A stretch of 32,134 nucleotides of DNA, from positions 1 to 32,134 of the forward strand of contig CACYEI010000059.1 in assembly GCA_902773355.1 (NCBI GenBank), given 5' to 3'. Each line of letters begins with the position of its first letter. Position 1 is the stretch's first letter. This DNA comes from an uncultured Spirochaetales bacterium (lineage in GTDB: Bacteria; Spirochaetota; Spirochaetia; Sphaerochaetales; Sphaerochaetaceae). Positions 1 through 8,862 of the stretch are shown here, piece by piece. Below the pieces are notes generated by a model. That model did no database searches and had not been told where the DNA came from. It saw nothing but the letters and a program-made list of their open reading frames with translations. The position numbers were made by a program, and so were the translations under genes.

Positions 1-1278
1 ACGCTTAACGCTGAGAGAATTGAAACTGAATATGATAAAAAATTAGCTGAATATACAAAAAAAATTCAGATAGCAGGTTTTAGAAAAGGGAAAGCACCGT
101 CTTCTCTGATAGAATCAAAATATGGGAAAGAGATCAGGGAAGAAGTCACATTTAAACTTATGGAAGATAATCTTCAGGAAACAATTAAAACTCTGGATAA
201 AAAAGATGCACCTCTTTATTCAAGTACTCCTGTATTACAGAATGAAGATAAATTATTACCGTTTAAAAAAGGAAGTGATATAACCTACAGCGTGATTTAT
301 GATGTTTATCCTACCATAAATATGCCAGAGAAATATACAGGGTTAGATGTAGAAGTAAGCATAGAAGATATAGATAAAGAAAAACTTCTAAATGACAGGC
401 TGAAAGATATTCAAGAAAGAAATGCAATAGTAGTACCTAAACTTGGAGCTATAGAAAGCGGAGATATTGTAACTTTGGATTACTATGAGGTAGATGAAAA
501 CGGAAATAAAATTGAAAAAAAATCAGAAAAAGATTTTATTTTCACTGTAGATAATTCATATAATTTCTTTAAGTTGGATAAAGATATTATAGGTATGAAG
601 AAAGATGAGTCTAAGACTATTGAAAAAACGTATACTGAAGACATGCCTGATGAATATTTGAATAGAAATGTGAAAATATATGTTGAAATAAAAAACGTAA
701 GGACTAAGAATATACCTGCCTTAGATGATGAACTAGCACAAGATGTAAGTGCAGACTTTAAAACTTTAGATGATTTAAAAAATTCAATTAAAAAACAAAT
801 AGATGAAGAATTAGAAAATGATAATAAAAATATTAAACTTCAAGCTTATTTAGAAAAAGCAGTAGATCCACTTAATATTGTAATACCTGAAAGTTTAATT
901 AATTCATCTTTAGATCTCTCATGGGAAAGATTTTTAAGACAATATAATGCTGATCCTAAAGAAATAGAAGAAATGTATGCCAAAAACGGTATTACTAAGG
1001 ATTTATATATAAAAGAAAACAGAACAGGTGCTATTAAACAGCTACAACATGATATTTTTATAGAAGAAGTCAGTACAATCAATGATTTTAAAATTCCTGA
1101 AGAAGATATAAATGCTGAATTAGAAAAACAAAATATAAAAAAAGATGACCCTAATATTGATTTTATTAAAACACAGATGCAAGACAATTTAAAATTTGAG
1201 AAGGCTGTTAATTTTATTCTTGATAATAACAACTTCATAAATAAACCTAAAGGAGAAAATAATAAGAATGAAAACTAA
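1..1278 (+). CDS. tig: Trigger factor, 5'-truncated by window edge
   Basis: This is a ribosome-associated chaperone and peptidyl-prolyl isomerase that shields nascent chains at the tunnel exit. The frame is open from base 1, so the gene starts upstream; by comparison with the family about 15-20 N-terminal residues are missing. The ribosome-docking signature GFRKGKAP is encoded near bases 79-102. An FKBP-like isomerase domain follows (around [13 protein letters not shown] and the later IGMKKDES), then a long helical C-terminal arm rich in Lys, Glu and Asn. The stop overlaps the clpP start by 11 bases, and clpX and tatD follow on the same strand. The tig-clpP-clpX order is widespread in bacteria, which supports the call. 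The first in-frame ATG in the window (base 160) is internal, because the docking signature lies before it. Confidence 0.95.
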   Translation, partial: TLNAERIETEYDKKLAEYTKKIQIAGFRKGKAPSSLIESKYGKEIREEVTFKLMEDNLQETIKTLDKKDAPLYSSTPVLQNEDKLLPFKKGSDITYSVIYDVYPTINMPEKYTGLDVEVSIEDIDKEKLLNDRLKDIQERNAIVVPKLGAIESGDIVTLDYYEVDENGNKIEKKSEKDFIFTVDNSYNFFKLDKDIIGMKKDESKTIEKTYTEDMPDEYLNRNVKIYVEIKNVRTKNIPALDDELAQDVSADFKTLDDLKNSIKKQIDEELENDNKNIKLQAYLEKAVDPLNIVIPESLINSSLDLSWERFLRQYNADPKEIEEMYAKNGITKDLYIKENRTGAIKQLQHDIFIEEVSTINDFKIPEEDINAELEKQNIKKDDPNIDFIKTQMQDNLKFEKAVNFILDNNNFINKPKGENNKNEN

Positions 1279-1870
1279 GTCATTTGTTATTCCTACAGTT
1301 ATAGATACCACAGGTATAACAGAACGTGCCTATGATATTTACAGCAGACTGCTAAAAGAGAGAATTGTTTTTTTAAATGGGGAAATAAACGATGAAAAAG
1401 CAGATTTAGTTGTGGCACAGTTGCTTTTTCTTGAATCTGAAGATCCAAATAAAGATGTAAATCTTTATATCAATTCTCCAGGAGGTAGCGTTACTGCGGG
1501 TTTGGCCATTTATGATACCATGCAGTATTTAAATCCAGATGTAAGTACTATATGCGTAGGTCAATGTGCTTCTATGGCTGCTGTTATTCTATCAGGTGGG
1601 GCTAAGGGAAAAAGATTAGCATTACCTTCTTCTAGAATAATGATTCATCAGCCATGGGGGGGGGTTCAAGGTCAGACTTCAGATATAGCCATTCATGCTA
1701 AAGAGATACTTAGATTAAAATCATTACTGACCAAATACGTATCAGATAACACAGGAAAGGATTATGATAAAGTAGCTTCAGATATGGAAAGAGATTTCTT
1801 TATGTCTGTAGAACAAGCCTGTGAATACGGAATCACAGATAATGTTTTAATCAGAAACAAAATAAAATAA
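1268..1870 (+). CDS. clpP: ATP-dependent Clp protease proteolytic subunit
   Basis: ClpP is the serine peptidase that forms the tetradecameric barrel working with ClpX or ClpA-type unfoldases in the cytoplasm. At 200 residues it has the usual family length. The catalytic triad is visible: Ser102 in GQCASMAAV, His127 in MIHQPWGG, and Asp176 in MERDFFMS. The substrate-binding strand [11 protein letters not shown] is intact. The usual Ala before the nucleophile motif is Cys here (GQCASM), a mild variation. AGGAG lies about 12 bases before the ATG, rather far, but no closer in-frame start exists and the N-terminus fits ClpP. The gene overlaps tig by 11 bases and clpX follows after 12 bases, so one operon is likely. 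A run of nine G residues falls within codons 130-133 (see findings). Confidence 0.97.
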   Translation: MKTKSFVIPTVIDTTGITERAYDIYSRLLKERIVFLNGEINDEKADLVVAQLLFLESEDPNKDVNLYINSPGGSVTAGLAIYDTMQYLNPDVSTICVGQCASMAAVILSGGAKGKRLALPSSRIMIHQPWGGVQGQTSDIAIHAKEILRLKSLLTKYVSDNTGKDYDKVASDMERDFFMSVEQACEYGITDNVLIRNKIK

Positions 1871-1882
1871 GGAAAACAGATA

Positions 1883-3145
1883 ATGGCAAGAAATTATAAA
1901 AAAATATGTTCATTCTGTGGTCAGACTGAAGATGAAGTTTTTCTAGCAGATGGACCAAATGGTGTTCATATATGTGAAAACTGCATTAATAATGCTAAAG
2001 AAATAATAAAAGAACAAAAAATAGAAGCAAAAAAAGCTACTTTTTCACTTCCTGATCCACTACCTACTCCAGAAGAACTAAAAGATTTTTTAGATCAATA
2101 TGTAATAGGTCAGGAAGAAGCCAAAAAAGTCCTAAGCGTAGCTGTTTACAATCATTATAAAAGAATAAAATTTGAAGATAAGTTTAAAAAAGAAAATGTA
2201 GAAATAGATAAATCAAATGTACTTCTTGTAGGTCCTACTGGCTCTGGTAAAACACTTTTAGCAAGAACTTTAGCCAGAAAGCTTGAAGTACCGTTTGCCA
2301 TAGCAGATGCAACAACTATAACAGAAGCTGGATACGTTGGAGAAGACGTAGAGAACATACTGTTAAAGCTGATAGAAGATGCAGATGGAGATGTTTCTGC
2401 TGCAGAATATGGAATAGTCTTTATTGATGAAATAGATAAGATAGCTAAAAAGGGAGAAAATGTTTCTATTACACGTGATGTTTCAGGAGAAGGGGTCCAA
2501 CAAGCCCTTCTTAAAATAATAGAAGGAACCATAGCATCTGTTCCACCTAAGGGCGGAAGAAAACATCCACATGAAGAAACTATTAAGATAGATACCAACA
2601 ATATACTTTTTATTTGTGGCGGTGCATTTGTTGGACTGGATAAAATAATAGAAAAAAGGGTTGCAAAATCAAGTATTGGTTTTGGTTCTGAGATTCAGGA
2701 TGATAATAAAAAAGACCTTAGCTATTTATATAGCCAGCTTCTGCCTGATGATTTAATAAAGTTTGGTTTGATACCTGAATTTATTGGGCGTCTTCCTATA
2801 CATGTAGGTTTAAACAATTTAACTATTGAGGATATGGAAAATATTATCACATATCCAAAAAATTCTATTTTAAAACAATATAAGGCATCTTTAGCTGTAG
2901 ATTCCATAACTTTAACAGTAACAGATGAGGCTATAAAAAAGATTGCTACTATTGCTTTTGAGCAAAAAACAGGCGCAAGAGGTCTTAGAAGTATCTTTGA
3001 AGATATGATGCTGGATACAATGTTTAGTATTCCATCCAAGAAGAATGTAAAAGAATTGATTGTAAATGAAAAAACTGTAACGGGTGAAAAGCCAACCATT
3101 GTTTATTCTGATAGTAACCAAATAAAGCAAATTCAAGACAAATGA
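1883..3145 (+). CDS. clpX: ATP-dependent Clp protease ATP-binding subunit ClpX
   Basis: ClpX is the AAA+ unfoldase that recognises tagged substrates and feeds them into ClpP. The 420-residue length is normal. An N-terminal C4 zinc-binding domain is present (Cys9, Cys12, Cys31, Cys34). Walker A GPTGSGKT is at 117-124 and Walker B FIDEID at 180-185. The pore-loop region AGYVGEDVE follows residue 148, and the C-terminal small AAA domain carries the sensor-2 arginine region KTGARGLRS. The ribosome site AAGGAAAA lies about 9 bases before the ATG. The stop overlaps the tatD start by 4 bases (ATGA), suggesting translational coupling. Nothing looks degenerate. Confidence 0.97.
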   Translation: MARNYKKICSFCGQTEDEVFLADGPNGVHICENCINNAKEIIKEQKIEAKKATFSLPDPLPTPEELKDFLDQYVIGQEEAKKVLSVAVYNHYKRIKFEDKFKKENVEIDKSNVLLVGPTGSGKTLLARTLARKLEVPFAIADATTITEAGYVGEDVENILLKLIEDADGDVSAAEYGIVFIDEIDKIAKKGENVSITRDVSGEGVQQALLKIIEGTIASVPPKGGRKHPHEETIKIDTNNILFICGGAFVGLDKIIEKRVAKSSIGFGSEIQDDNKKDLSYLYSQLLPDDLIKFGLIPEFIGRLPIHVGLNNLTIEDMENIITYPKNSILKQYKASLAVDSITLTVTDEAIKKIATIAFEQKTGARGLRSIFEDMMLDTMFSIPSKKNVKELIVNEKTVTGEKPTIVYSDSNQIKQIQDK

Positions 3146-3912
3146 TAGACTCTCATGCTCATTTTTGTTTGGTTTTAGAGCATGGGGGAGAAATAAAAAG
3201 CTCTCTTGAAGCTCTTAGATTAGCCATAGATATAGGCAGTACTCATTCAGATTTACCTGAAAGATATAACTGTTTAAAGGATTATCCGCATATTCTTTTG
3301 GCAGGGGGCATGGGGCCATGGGAAACAGGAGAAAAAGATAATCCAAAAAGCATAAATCAAATAACCTCAGAACTAAATATTCTTAAAGATTATATAATCA
3401 AATATAATGTTAAATTTATTGGTGAAACAGGATTAGATAATCACTATGAGTATGGTACTGTAGAATTACAGGAATATCTTTTCAGGGAACAGCTGGAGCT
3501 GTCCTATAAGCTATCCAAACCTGTTTTAATTCATAATAGGGAAGCAGATGACAGCATTATTTATGATCTGCTTAATATTAAACATTATCACACTGGAATC
3601 ATACATTGCTATTCAGGTAATCTTAAACTTATGAATACAGCCATTTCGGAAGGTTTTTATATAAGCTATGCTGGGAATATTACATATAAGTCCAATTCAT
3701 ATTTAAGAGATACGCTTGAATATGTTCCCATAGACAGGCTTTTAGTAGAAACAGACTCCCCTTACCTTCCACCTGTTCCACTTAGAGGAACAGTAAATAT
3801 TCCTCTAAATGTCAAATATGTATATAAATGTATATCTGAAGTTCTGAATATACATGAGGAAAAATTAATAGAACAGGTTCATTCTAATTTTATGAACTTC
3901 TGTAATATGTAA
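3142..3912 (+). CDS. tatD: TatD-family metal-dependent hydrolase
   Basis: TatD proteins are TIM-barrel metallohydrolases; characterised members are DNases with 3'-5' exonuclease activity. The metal ligands are in place: the N-terminal HxH in DSHAHF, Glu in FIGETGLD, His in VLIHNREA, His in GIIHCYSG, and Asp in [10 protein letters not shown]. The length of 256 residues is typical. The ATG overlaps the clpX stop by 4 bases and no independent ribosome site is obvious, so translation is probably coupled to clpX. The physiological substrate cannot be told from sequence; a role in DNA quality control beside the Clp genes would be speculation. A 59-base gap then separates it from the outer-membrane gene. 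Confidence 0.9.
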   Translation: MIDSHAHFCLVLEHGGEIKSSLEALRLAIDIGSTHSDLPERYNCLKDYPHILLAGGMGPWETGEKDNPKSINQITSELNILKDYIIKYNVKFIGETGLDNHYEYGTVELQEYLFREQLELSYKLSKPVLIHNREADDSIIYDLLNIKHYHTGIIHCYSGNLKLMNTAISEGFYISYAGNITYKSNSYLRDTLEYVPIDRLLVETDSPYLPPVPLRGTVNIPLNVKYVYKCISEVLNIHEEKLIEQVHSNFMNFCNM

Positions 3913-3971
3913 GTTGTACTTTTGGTTTTTTACAGCGTGGACATTGATTATATTTAATAAGAGGATTTTAA

Positions 3972-5177
3972 ATGAAAAAACTATTACTGGTATTTTTTTT
4001 ATTTCTAGTTATATGCGGTACTTTAACAGCAAAAGAAAACAGTAAGTTTTCATTTGTATTTGCTGATTTGGATCAACATCCTGAAATATTGGATGGTTTT
4101 CTTCCTACACTACTTGAAGTAGGTATGGATTATAATCTATTTAAATTATCTGAAGATGAAATAACAAAAATTAGATTCACTTTAGGTGGTGGATATACAC
4201 AGAGACAGATTTATCAGCACCCTTTAACAGGAAAGCCTTTAGATGACCATATTCTGATTTATGATGTTATCCAGGTATTATGGGATCTTAGATTCTCTCA
4301 GACATTTATCAATAATATAATGCTTAATTTAGGATATAAAGGGCGCTGGGAAAAGCCTGTAGATTCACTACTGCTGTCTGGTGGAGGCATACCTAAGCCA
4401 TCAAGTATAGCACGTAAAAGAGGAATAAGCGGTGAAACAGATGTAGTTTCTATTGATGATTGGTTTAAAAATGAAATGGGAGATGAAGTAAGCAAAGAAT
4501 CTACACCTATCTATCCAGATTTTCATGAGGAAAGTAACGTTTTTAATATACTATATACAGAGTTTGTTTATAATAAAATGAAAGATACTGGCGTAATTAA
4601 TGATGGATATTTAGTCAAATTAAAAATAGAAACAGCCCTGCCTTTCATAAATAAAAATGCTTGCTATTTGGGTGCTTCCTTAAATGCAGTGGCTAGTAAA
4701 ACACTATATGAAATACACAGTAATTCAAATAAAAACTTATTTTCAATAGTTCTTATAGACAGAGTTAATATAAGCTACGGATATGGTAGCGCTTTTCCTA
4801 CATTTGCCCAATCATCATATTCTTTAGGACGTAAAGTTAGAGGTTTCAACAGCAGAAGCTACAATACTAACTTCAGCATGGTTAACAACCTAGATATAAG
4901 ATTCTCAGGACCTGAATTTCCTATTAAACAGATATTTCCACGTTTAAACGTTTTTTTAGATATAGGTTATGGAACAGGTAATTACTTTAACACAGGATAT
5001 AATACAAAAGAAGTTAAAGGAAATAATTTTTTGGCTTCCAGTGGAATACAGATAGAAATGGATTTTTTTGATATGTTTGATTTGGGTATAGAATTTGCAT
5101 ATCTTTTATCTGGAAAAAATGTAAAAAATCCTTCAAAAAATTTTCAAGTTGGAGCAACTTTTTTCCTTGATTTCTAA
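3972..5177 (+). CDS. Outer-membrane beta-barrel protein, Omp85-like barrel without POTRA domains
   Basis: The protein has 401 residues with a Sec signal peptide (residues 1-20, cleavage after LTA) and ends in Phe (FLDF), as many outer-membrane barrels do. Alternating polar/hydrophobic strands fill the mature part. The motif GRKVRGF at 286-292 resembles the conserved loop-6 (V/I)RG(F/Y) of Omp85/BamA/TamA barrels, and the following stretch (NNLDIRF, then a proline-containing turn) matches the strand after it. No POTRA-like region fits between the signal peptide and the first strands, so it would be a barrel-only member. GAGGA precedes the ATG. A possible promoter is TTTACA (3929-3934), 16-base spacer, TATTTA (3951-3956), but its start point would fall within the ribosome site, so read-through from tatD may matter. 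The Omp85 assignment is inferred from one motif plus topology. Confidence 0.6.
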   Translation: MKKLLLVFFLFLVICGTLTAKENSKFSFVFADLDQHPEILDGFLPTLLEVGMDYNLFKLSEDEITKIRFTLGGGYTQRQIYQHPLTGKPLDDHILIYDVIQVLWDLRFSQTFINNIMLNLGYKGRWEKPVDSLLLSGGGIPKPSSIARKRGISGETDVVSIDDWFKNEMGDEVSKESTPIYPDFHEESNVFNILYTEFVYNKMKDTGVINDGYLVKLKIETALPFINKNACYLGASLNAVASKTLYEIHSNSNKNLFSIVLIDRVNISYGYGSAFPTFAQSSYSLGRKVRGFNSRSYNTNFSMVNNLDIRFSGPEFPIKQIFPRLNVFLDIGYGTGNYFNTGYNTKEVKGNNFLASSGIQIEMDFFDMFDLGIEFAYLLSGKNVKNPSKNFQVGATFFLDF

Positions 5178-5231
5178 TAAAACATTTCTACATCTAAACA
5201 TGTACAACTTTTATAAATATAGAGAATTGTC

Positions 5232-6752
5232 ATGAAATTTTTAATAAAAAATGCTTTGATTGCAGATGGAACAGAAAATGAACTTTTTAATGCTGATGTG
5301 CTTACTGAAAAAGATAAAATAATAGATATTGGCCGTTTTAATTCAGTTTCTGATGCAAAAATCATTAATGCAGATAAAAAAATACTATGTCCAGGTTTTA
5401 TGGATATGCATGCTCATAGTGATTTGGAAATATTAAGAAATCCATCCATGAATCATAAAATATTTCAGGGGATTACGTATGATTTGTCAGGAAACTGTGG
5501 TGTAGGAGTTTTTCCAAGGGAAATAAATGATTCGCCTGCTTTTGCAGACATACTTGGACACTATGATAACTGGGACTGGACAGACTACACTTCATATAAA
5601 AGCAGAATTAACAGTATATTTAACATAAATTTTCTTCAAAATCATGCCATGTTACGAATGAATGCAATTAATGGAAATCCGAATAGAGTTGCTACTTCAG
5701 AAGAAATAAAGAGAATGTGTTATTTACTTGAAAAATCACTTGAAGAAGGCTGTATGGGTTTATCTTCAGGACTGTATTATGCACCTAATATGTATGCTGG
5801 AGCAGATGAAATATTAAGCCTGCTAGATGTTGTAAAAAAACATAATGCTTTATTCTGTGTCCACCATAGATGTGAGGGAGATTTTATTTTATCATCAATA
5901 GATGAAGTGATTTCATATGCACTTAAAGCTGATGTCAGACTTGAAATTTCTCATCTAAAAGCCATAGGAGTTAAAAACCAAGATAAGGTGGATGAAGTTC
6001 TCAATAAAATACATAATGCTGAATCCAAAGGGCTTGATATAGGTTTTGATCAGTATCCGTATGAATATGGCAGTACCAGTTTGTTTAGCCTTCTCCCTCC
6101 GTCATACCTTATGCTTAGCCATAATGATTTAATTTCTGCATTACAAACTGCTTTATCTGATACTTCAGAACGTCTTAAACTTATTTCAGAGATTGAACAT
6201 CCCAATGGCTGGGACAGTGTTATAGAACTGTGTGGGTTTGATAATATTTCAATAGCAGTACTGGAAACAAATCCAGAATATACTGGATTAACTCTAACAG
6301 AATGTTCAGAAAAAATGCATTGTGATCCATACAGTGCTCTTTTTAAAATTCTTATAGAAGAAAAAGGCTGTGCTCTTATGTTTGATATAACACAAAGCAC
6401 AGAAAATTTGATAAAAATAATGAAAGACCCTCTTATGTGCTTTGGTACAGACGCATTATATACAGGTTCTTCTGCTCACCCTAGAAGTTCTAGTGCTGCT
6501 GTACATATCTTAGATTATTTCTGTAAGAGAAATCATGTTTTCAGTTGGTCACAGTTAATAAATAAAATGACTGGAAAAGTAGCTGAAAGAATTGGATTGA
6601 AAAACAGAGGATACATAAAAAAAGACATGAAAGCAGATTTAGTTCTGTTTAATCCAGATACTTTACATGATAATTCATCAATAACAAATCCTTATGCTTT
6701 AAGCTCAGGTTTAGAGCTTGTTATGATTAATGGACAAATTATAAAAGATTAG
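5232..6752 (+). CDS. D-aminoacylase / N-acyl-D-amino-acid deacylase family amidohydrolase
   Basis: This family removes N-acyl groups from D-amino acids, or carries out related amide or hydantoin hydrolysis, with a binuclear metal centre in a TIM barrel. The 506-residue protein shows the amidohydrolase start (KNALIADGT), the metal motif HAHSD at 60-64, the family hallmark GNCGVGVFP with Cys89, a downstream EISHLKAIG histidine, and FGTDALYTG near the C-terminal active-site Asp. A final DLVLFNP-type segment belongs to the composite beta-sandwich. There is no signal peptide, so it is cytoplasmic. It starts 54 bases after the barrel gene with only a weak AGAGAA ribosome site. A role in recycling D-amino-acid peptides from cell wall or diet is plausible; the exact substrate is not visible. 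It converges with the minus-strand MacB-like gene. Confidence 0.85.
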   Translation: MKFLIKNALIADGTENELFNADVLTEKDKIIDIGRFNSVSDAKIINADKKILCPGFMDMHAHSDLEILRNPSMNHKIFQGITYDLSGNCGVGVFPREINDSPAFADILGHYDNWDWTDYTSYKSRINSIFNINFLQNHAMLRMNAINGNPNRVATSEEIKRMCYLLEKSLEEGCMGLSSGLYYAPNMYAGADEILSLLDVVKKHNALFCVHHRCEGDFILSSIDEVISYALKADVRLEISHLKAIGVKNQDKVDEVLNKIHNAESKGLDIGFDQYPYEYGSTSLFSLLPPSYLMLSHNDLISALQTALSDTSERLKLISEIEHPNGWDSVIELCGFDNISIAVLETNPEYTGLTLTECSEKMHCDPYSALFKILIEEKGCALMFDITQSTENLIKIMKDPLMCFGTDALYTGSSAHPRSSSAAVHILDYFCKRNHVFSWSQLINKMTGKVAERIGLKNRGYIKKDMKADLVLFNPDTLHDNSSITNPYALSSGLELVMINGQIIKD

Positions 6753-6782
6753 AATTCTAAATAATATTTAAATTCTAAATTA
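6753..6782. repeat. Imperfect 18-base direct repeat / AT-rich inverted repeat between convergent genes
   Basis: AATTCTAAATAA at 6753-6764 recurs as AATTCTAAATTA at 6771-6782, a period of 18 bases. The same segment can fold as an AT-rich hairpin (AAATA-A-TATTT core flanked by GAATT/AATTC). It lies directly after the amidohydrolase stop codon in the 74-base gap before the convergent permease gene. No T-tract follows, so I do not call it a terminator. Confidence 0.4.
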
Positions 6783-6826
6783 TGTGGTAGATGACAGACT
6801 GCACCTAAATGATTTTATAACATGTC

Positions 6827-8005
6827 CTATTCATAGCTTAAAGCATCTATTGGATTAAGTTTGGCTGCTTTTCTGGCTGGGTACCAACCAAAGAATACTC
6901 CTATTATAATGGAAAAACCAGCTGCAATAACAAAAGCTGTATAAGACAAATAAAGTTCCCATCCTACTATATCTGATAAAACTTTACTAAGAAGAATACC
7001 AAAAACAACTCCTATAAAAGCACCTACCATAGTTAAAGCTATAGCTTCTGTTAAAAACTGACCTCTTATAACCCTAGGAGAAGCTCCTAATGCTTTTCTG
7101 ATACCTATCTCTCTTGTTCTTTCCGCTACGGATACAAGCATTATATTCATAATTCCTATCCCACCAACTAAGAGAGAAATCCCTGCTATAGCCGCTAAAA
7201 ATGTACTAAATGTACCTGTTATTTCATCAGCTATTTGAACAAATGTAGCAGAAGAAAAAAGAGTAAAGTTTCTTGATTCTGTTAAAGAATTTAAATATGT
7301 TTCAATTTTATCTGAAACAGCTACTGTATCAAACCCTTCTGCAACTTTTATACTATAAAGACTAACAGCATTTACTTTTAAATAACGCTGAACATATGTA
7401 TTATAGGGTATATATACAGAATCATTATATGACATACTTAAAGAACCATCTTTTTCCTTCATTACCCCTATTACCTGATAGCTTTTTCCTGCATTACCTC
7501 TATATAAAGTTACATATTTTCCTATTGGATTTTCTCCATTAAATAAATCAGTAGCTATTGTATTCCCTAAAACTATGACCTGCCTTTTATTCATATTCTC
7601 ATTTTCAGAGAACCAAGTTCCTATATCTACTTCATAGCTCATTATCTGATTCCAGTCAGAATCTGTCCCGTAAAGCTGAAAGTTTGAATATTCTTTTTTA
7701 TAGCGTATTTTAACATTAGATGAATTCAAAGGTATTACAGAATCTATACCATCAATTTTTTCAATTAGTTCATCTCCAAAAGTTCTGGTAAAAATACCAT
7801 CTGTATTTCTTCTAACATAAAGGGAAATTAAACTTGTACCCGCACTATCAAGTGAGGAAGTGATACTTTTTGAAGCACTTTGTCCCAAAGTAAGAATAGC
7901 CACCACAGCCATTACACCTATGACAATACCCAATAAAGATAAAAGCGTTCTTAATTTATTTGCAAAAAGTGATTTAAATGCCAATTTAATATTTTCTATA
8001 ACCAT
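6827..8005 (-). CDS. MacB/FtsX-family ABC transporter permease
   Basis: This is the membrane subunit of a MacB- or LolCE-type mechanotransmission ABC transporter. The 392 residues give one N-terminal membrane segment (about 20-40, LLSLLGIVIGVMAVVAIL), a periplasmic MacB_PCD-like domain (about 45-265), and three C-terminal segments (about 265-290, 315-340, 350-378). It ends with the hallmark WYPARKAAKLNPIDAL. GAGAGG precedes the ATG. The ATPase is a separate upstream gene, unlike fused MacB of Escherichia coli. With the adaptor, ATPase and TolC-like genes it makes a complete trans-envelope pump. The cargo could be a macrolide, peptide or lipoprotein-like substrate and cannot be decided here. 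A 140-base repeat-rich gap separates it from the ATPase gene, unusually long inside an operon. Confidence 0.9.
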   Translation of the reverse strand: MVIENIKLAFKSLFANKLRTLLSLLGIVIGVMAVVAILTLGQSASKSITSSLDSAGTSLISLYVRRNTDGIFTRTFGDELIEKIDGIDSVIPLNSSNVKIRYKKEYSNFQLYGTDSDWNQIMSYEVDIGTWFSENENMNKRQVIVLGNTIATDLFNGENPIGKYVTLYRGNAGKSYQVIGVMKEKDGSLSMSYNDSVYIPYNTYVQRYLKVNAVSLYSIKVAEGFDTVAVSDKIETYLNSLTESRNFTLFSSATFVQIADEITGTFSTFLAAIAGISLLVGGIGIMNIMLVSVAERTREIGIRKALGASPRVIRGQFLTEAIALTMVGAFIGVVFGILLSKVLSDIVGWELYLSYTAFVIAAGFSIIIGVFFGWYPARKAAKLNPIDALSYE

Positions 8006-8063
8006 TACTTACCCTCTCAAATTAACCATCTCAAAACTACTCAAACAAAACTACTGAAAATAC

Positions 8064-8098
8064 ATATTCCATATTCTATATTCTATATTCCATATTCT
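8064..8098. repeat. Five tandem heptamers (ATATTCY)
   Basis: Five exact 7-base units run end to end: ATATTCC, ATATTCT, ATATTCT, ATATTCC, ATATTCT. The only variation is C/T in the seventh position. The array lies in the gap between the ABC ATPase and permease genes of the MacB-like operon, upstream of the permease ribosome site. No protein is encoded. Confidence 0.9.
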
Positions 8099-8109
8099 AT
8101 ACATATTAA

Positions 8110-8163
8110 TTATTTATTCATTTCAATTTATTTATGCATTTCAATCTATTTATGAATTTCAAT
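8110..8163 (-). repeat. Three tandem 18-base units overlapping the ATPase stop codon
   Basis: On the minus strand the units are ATTGAAATTCATAAATAG (8163-8146), ATTGAAATGCATAAATAA (8145-8128) and ATTGAAATGAATAAATAA (8127-8110). The first unit is the end of the ATPase gene, coding Ile-Glu-Ile-His-Lys-stop. The two downstream units are near-copies in the same frame (IEMHK-stop, IEMNK-stop), so the gene tail including its stop codon has been reiterated. Confidence 0.92.
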
Positions 8164-8847
8164 CTGGCCATCTCTGATTCTAATTATTTCATTACAGGAC
8201 ATACCTACATCATCACTATGTGTTACTACAACAATTGTTCTTCCTTCTTCATTTAACTGTGTAAACATATCCATAATCTGTAGACCTGTTTTTGAATCAA
8301 GTGCTCCAGTAGGTTCATCTGCTAAAACAAGTGATGGATCTGTAACTAAAGCCCTAGCTATAGCCACTCTCTGTTTCTGACCACCAGAAAGTTCAGTAGG
8401 CTTATGCTTCATTCTGTCTTTCAAACCAACTTTAATAAGAGACTCCTCTGCAAGTTCTCTGCGTTCAAACACACTAATATCATTGGAATAGATTAACGGC
8501 GTCATAACATTTTCCAAGGCATTTAACTTAGGAAGCAGATTAAACTGCTGAAAGACAAAACCTATCTTTTTATTTCTTACATATGCAAGTTCTGACTCAG
8601 ATAAATTACTTATATCTTCATTTTCAATAAATATCTGCCCTTCTGATGGAGTATCTAAACAACCTATTAAATTCATAAGCGTGGATTTGCCACTTCCAGA
8701 TGGCCCCATAATAGCTATATAATCATTTTTCAATATAGAAAACGAAACATTATTTAACGCCTTAACCACAGAGTCCCCTACAACAAAATATTTACTAATA
8801 TTTTTAAGTCTGATTACACAGTTATTCAATGTGTCTAAAACTGTCAT
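8146..8847 (-). CDS. MacB/LolD-type ABC transporter ATP-binding protein
   Basis: This is the cytoplasmic ATPase for the adjacent FtsX-like permease. Its 233 residues carry all ABC motifs: Walker A GPSGSGKST, signature LSGGQKQRVAIARAL, Walker B LVLADEPTGALD, and the switch histidine in VVVTHSDD. The sequence around FVFQQFNLLPKLNALENV is typical of the MacB/LolD subfamily. It begins 15 bases after the adaptor stop and has a weak ribosome site. Its last five codons and stop codon form the first unit of a tandem repeat that extends downstream. The split ATPase/permease arrangement is common outside the proteobacterial MacB. Confidence 0.95.
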   Translation of the reverse strand: MTVLDTLNNCVIRLKNISKYFVVGDSVVKALNNVSFSILKNDYIAIMGPSGSGKSTLMNLIGCLDTPSEGQIFIENEDISNLSESELAYVRNKKIGFVFQQFNLLPKLNALENVMTPLIYSNDISVFERRELAEESLIKVGLKDRMKHKPTELSGGQKQRVAIARALVTDPSLVLADEPTGALDSKTGLQIMDMFTQLNEEGRTIVVVTHSDDVGMSCNEIIRIRDGQIEIHK

Positions 8848-8862
8848 TTTCCACTTAACCTT

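Noticed and set aside
1656-1664. Frameshift in clpP caused by the G9 tract
   Set aside because: The reading frame is intact through the tract and all catalytic residues and normal length are preserved.
2155-3136. Long antisense open frames within clpX
   Set aside because: Shadow frames of a highly conserved gene; composition is Ser/Ile/Phe-rich as expected from the complement of AT-rich coding DNA.
8064-8163. CRISPR-like array
   Set aside because: Units are 7 and 18 bases with no unique spacers and no cas genes nearby; they are simple tandem repeats.
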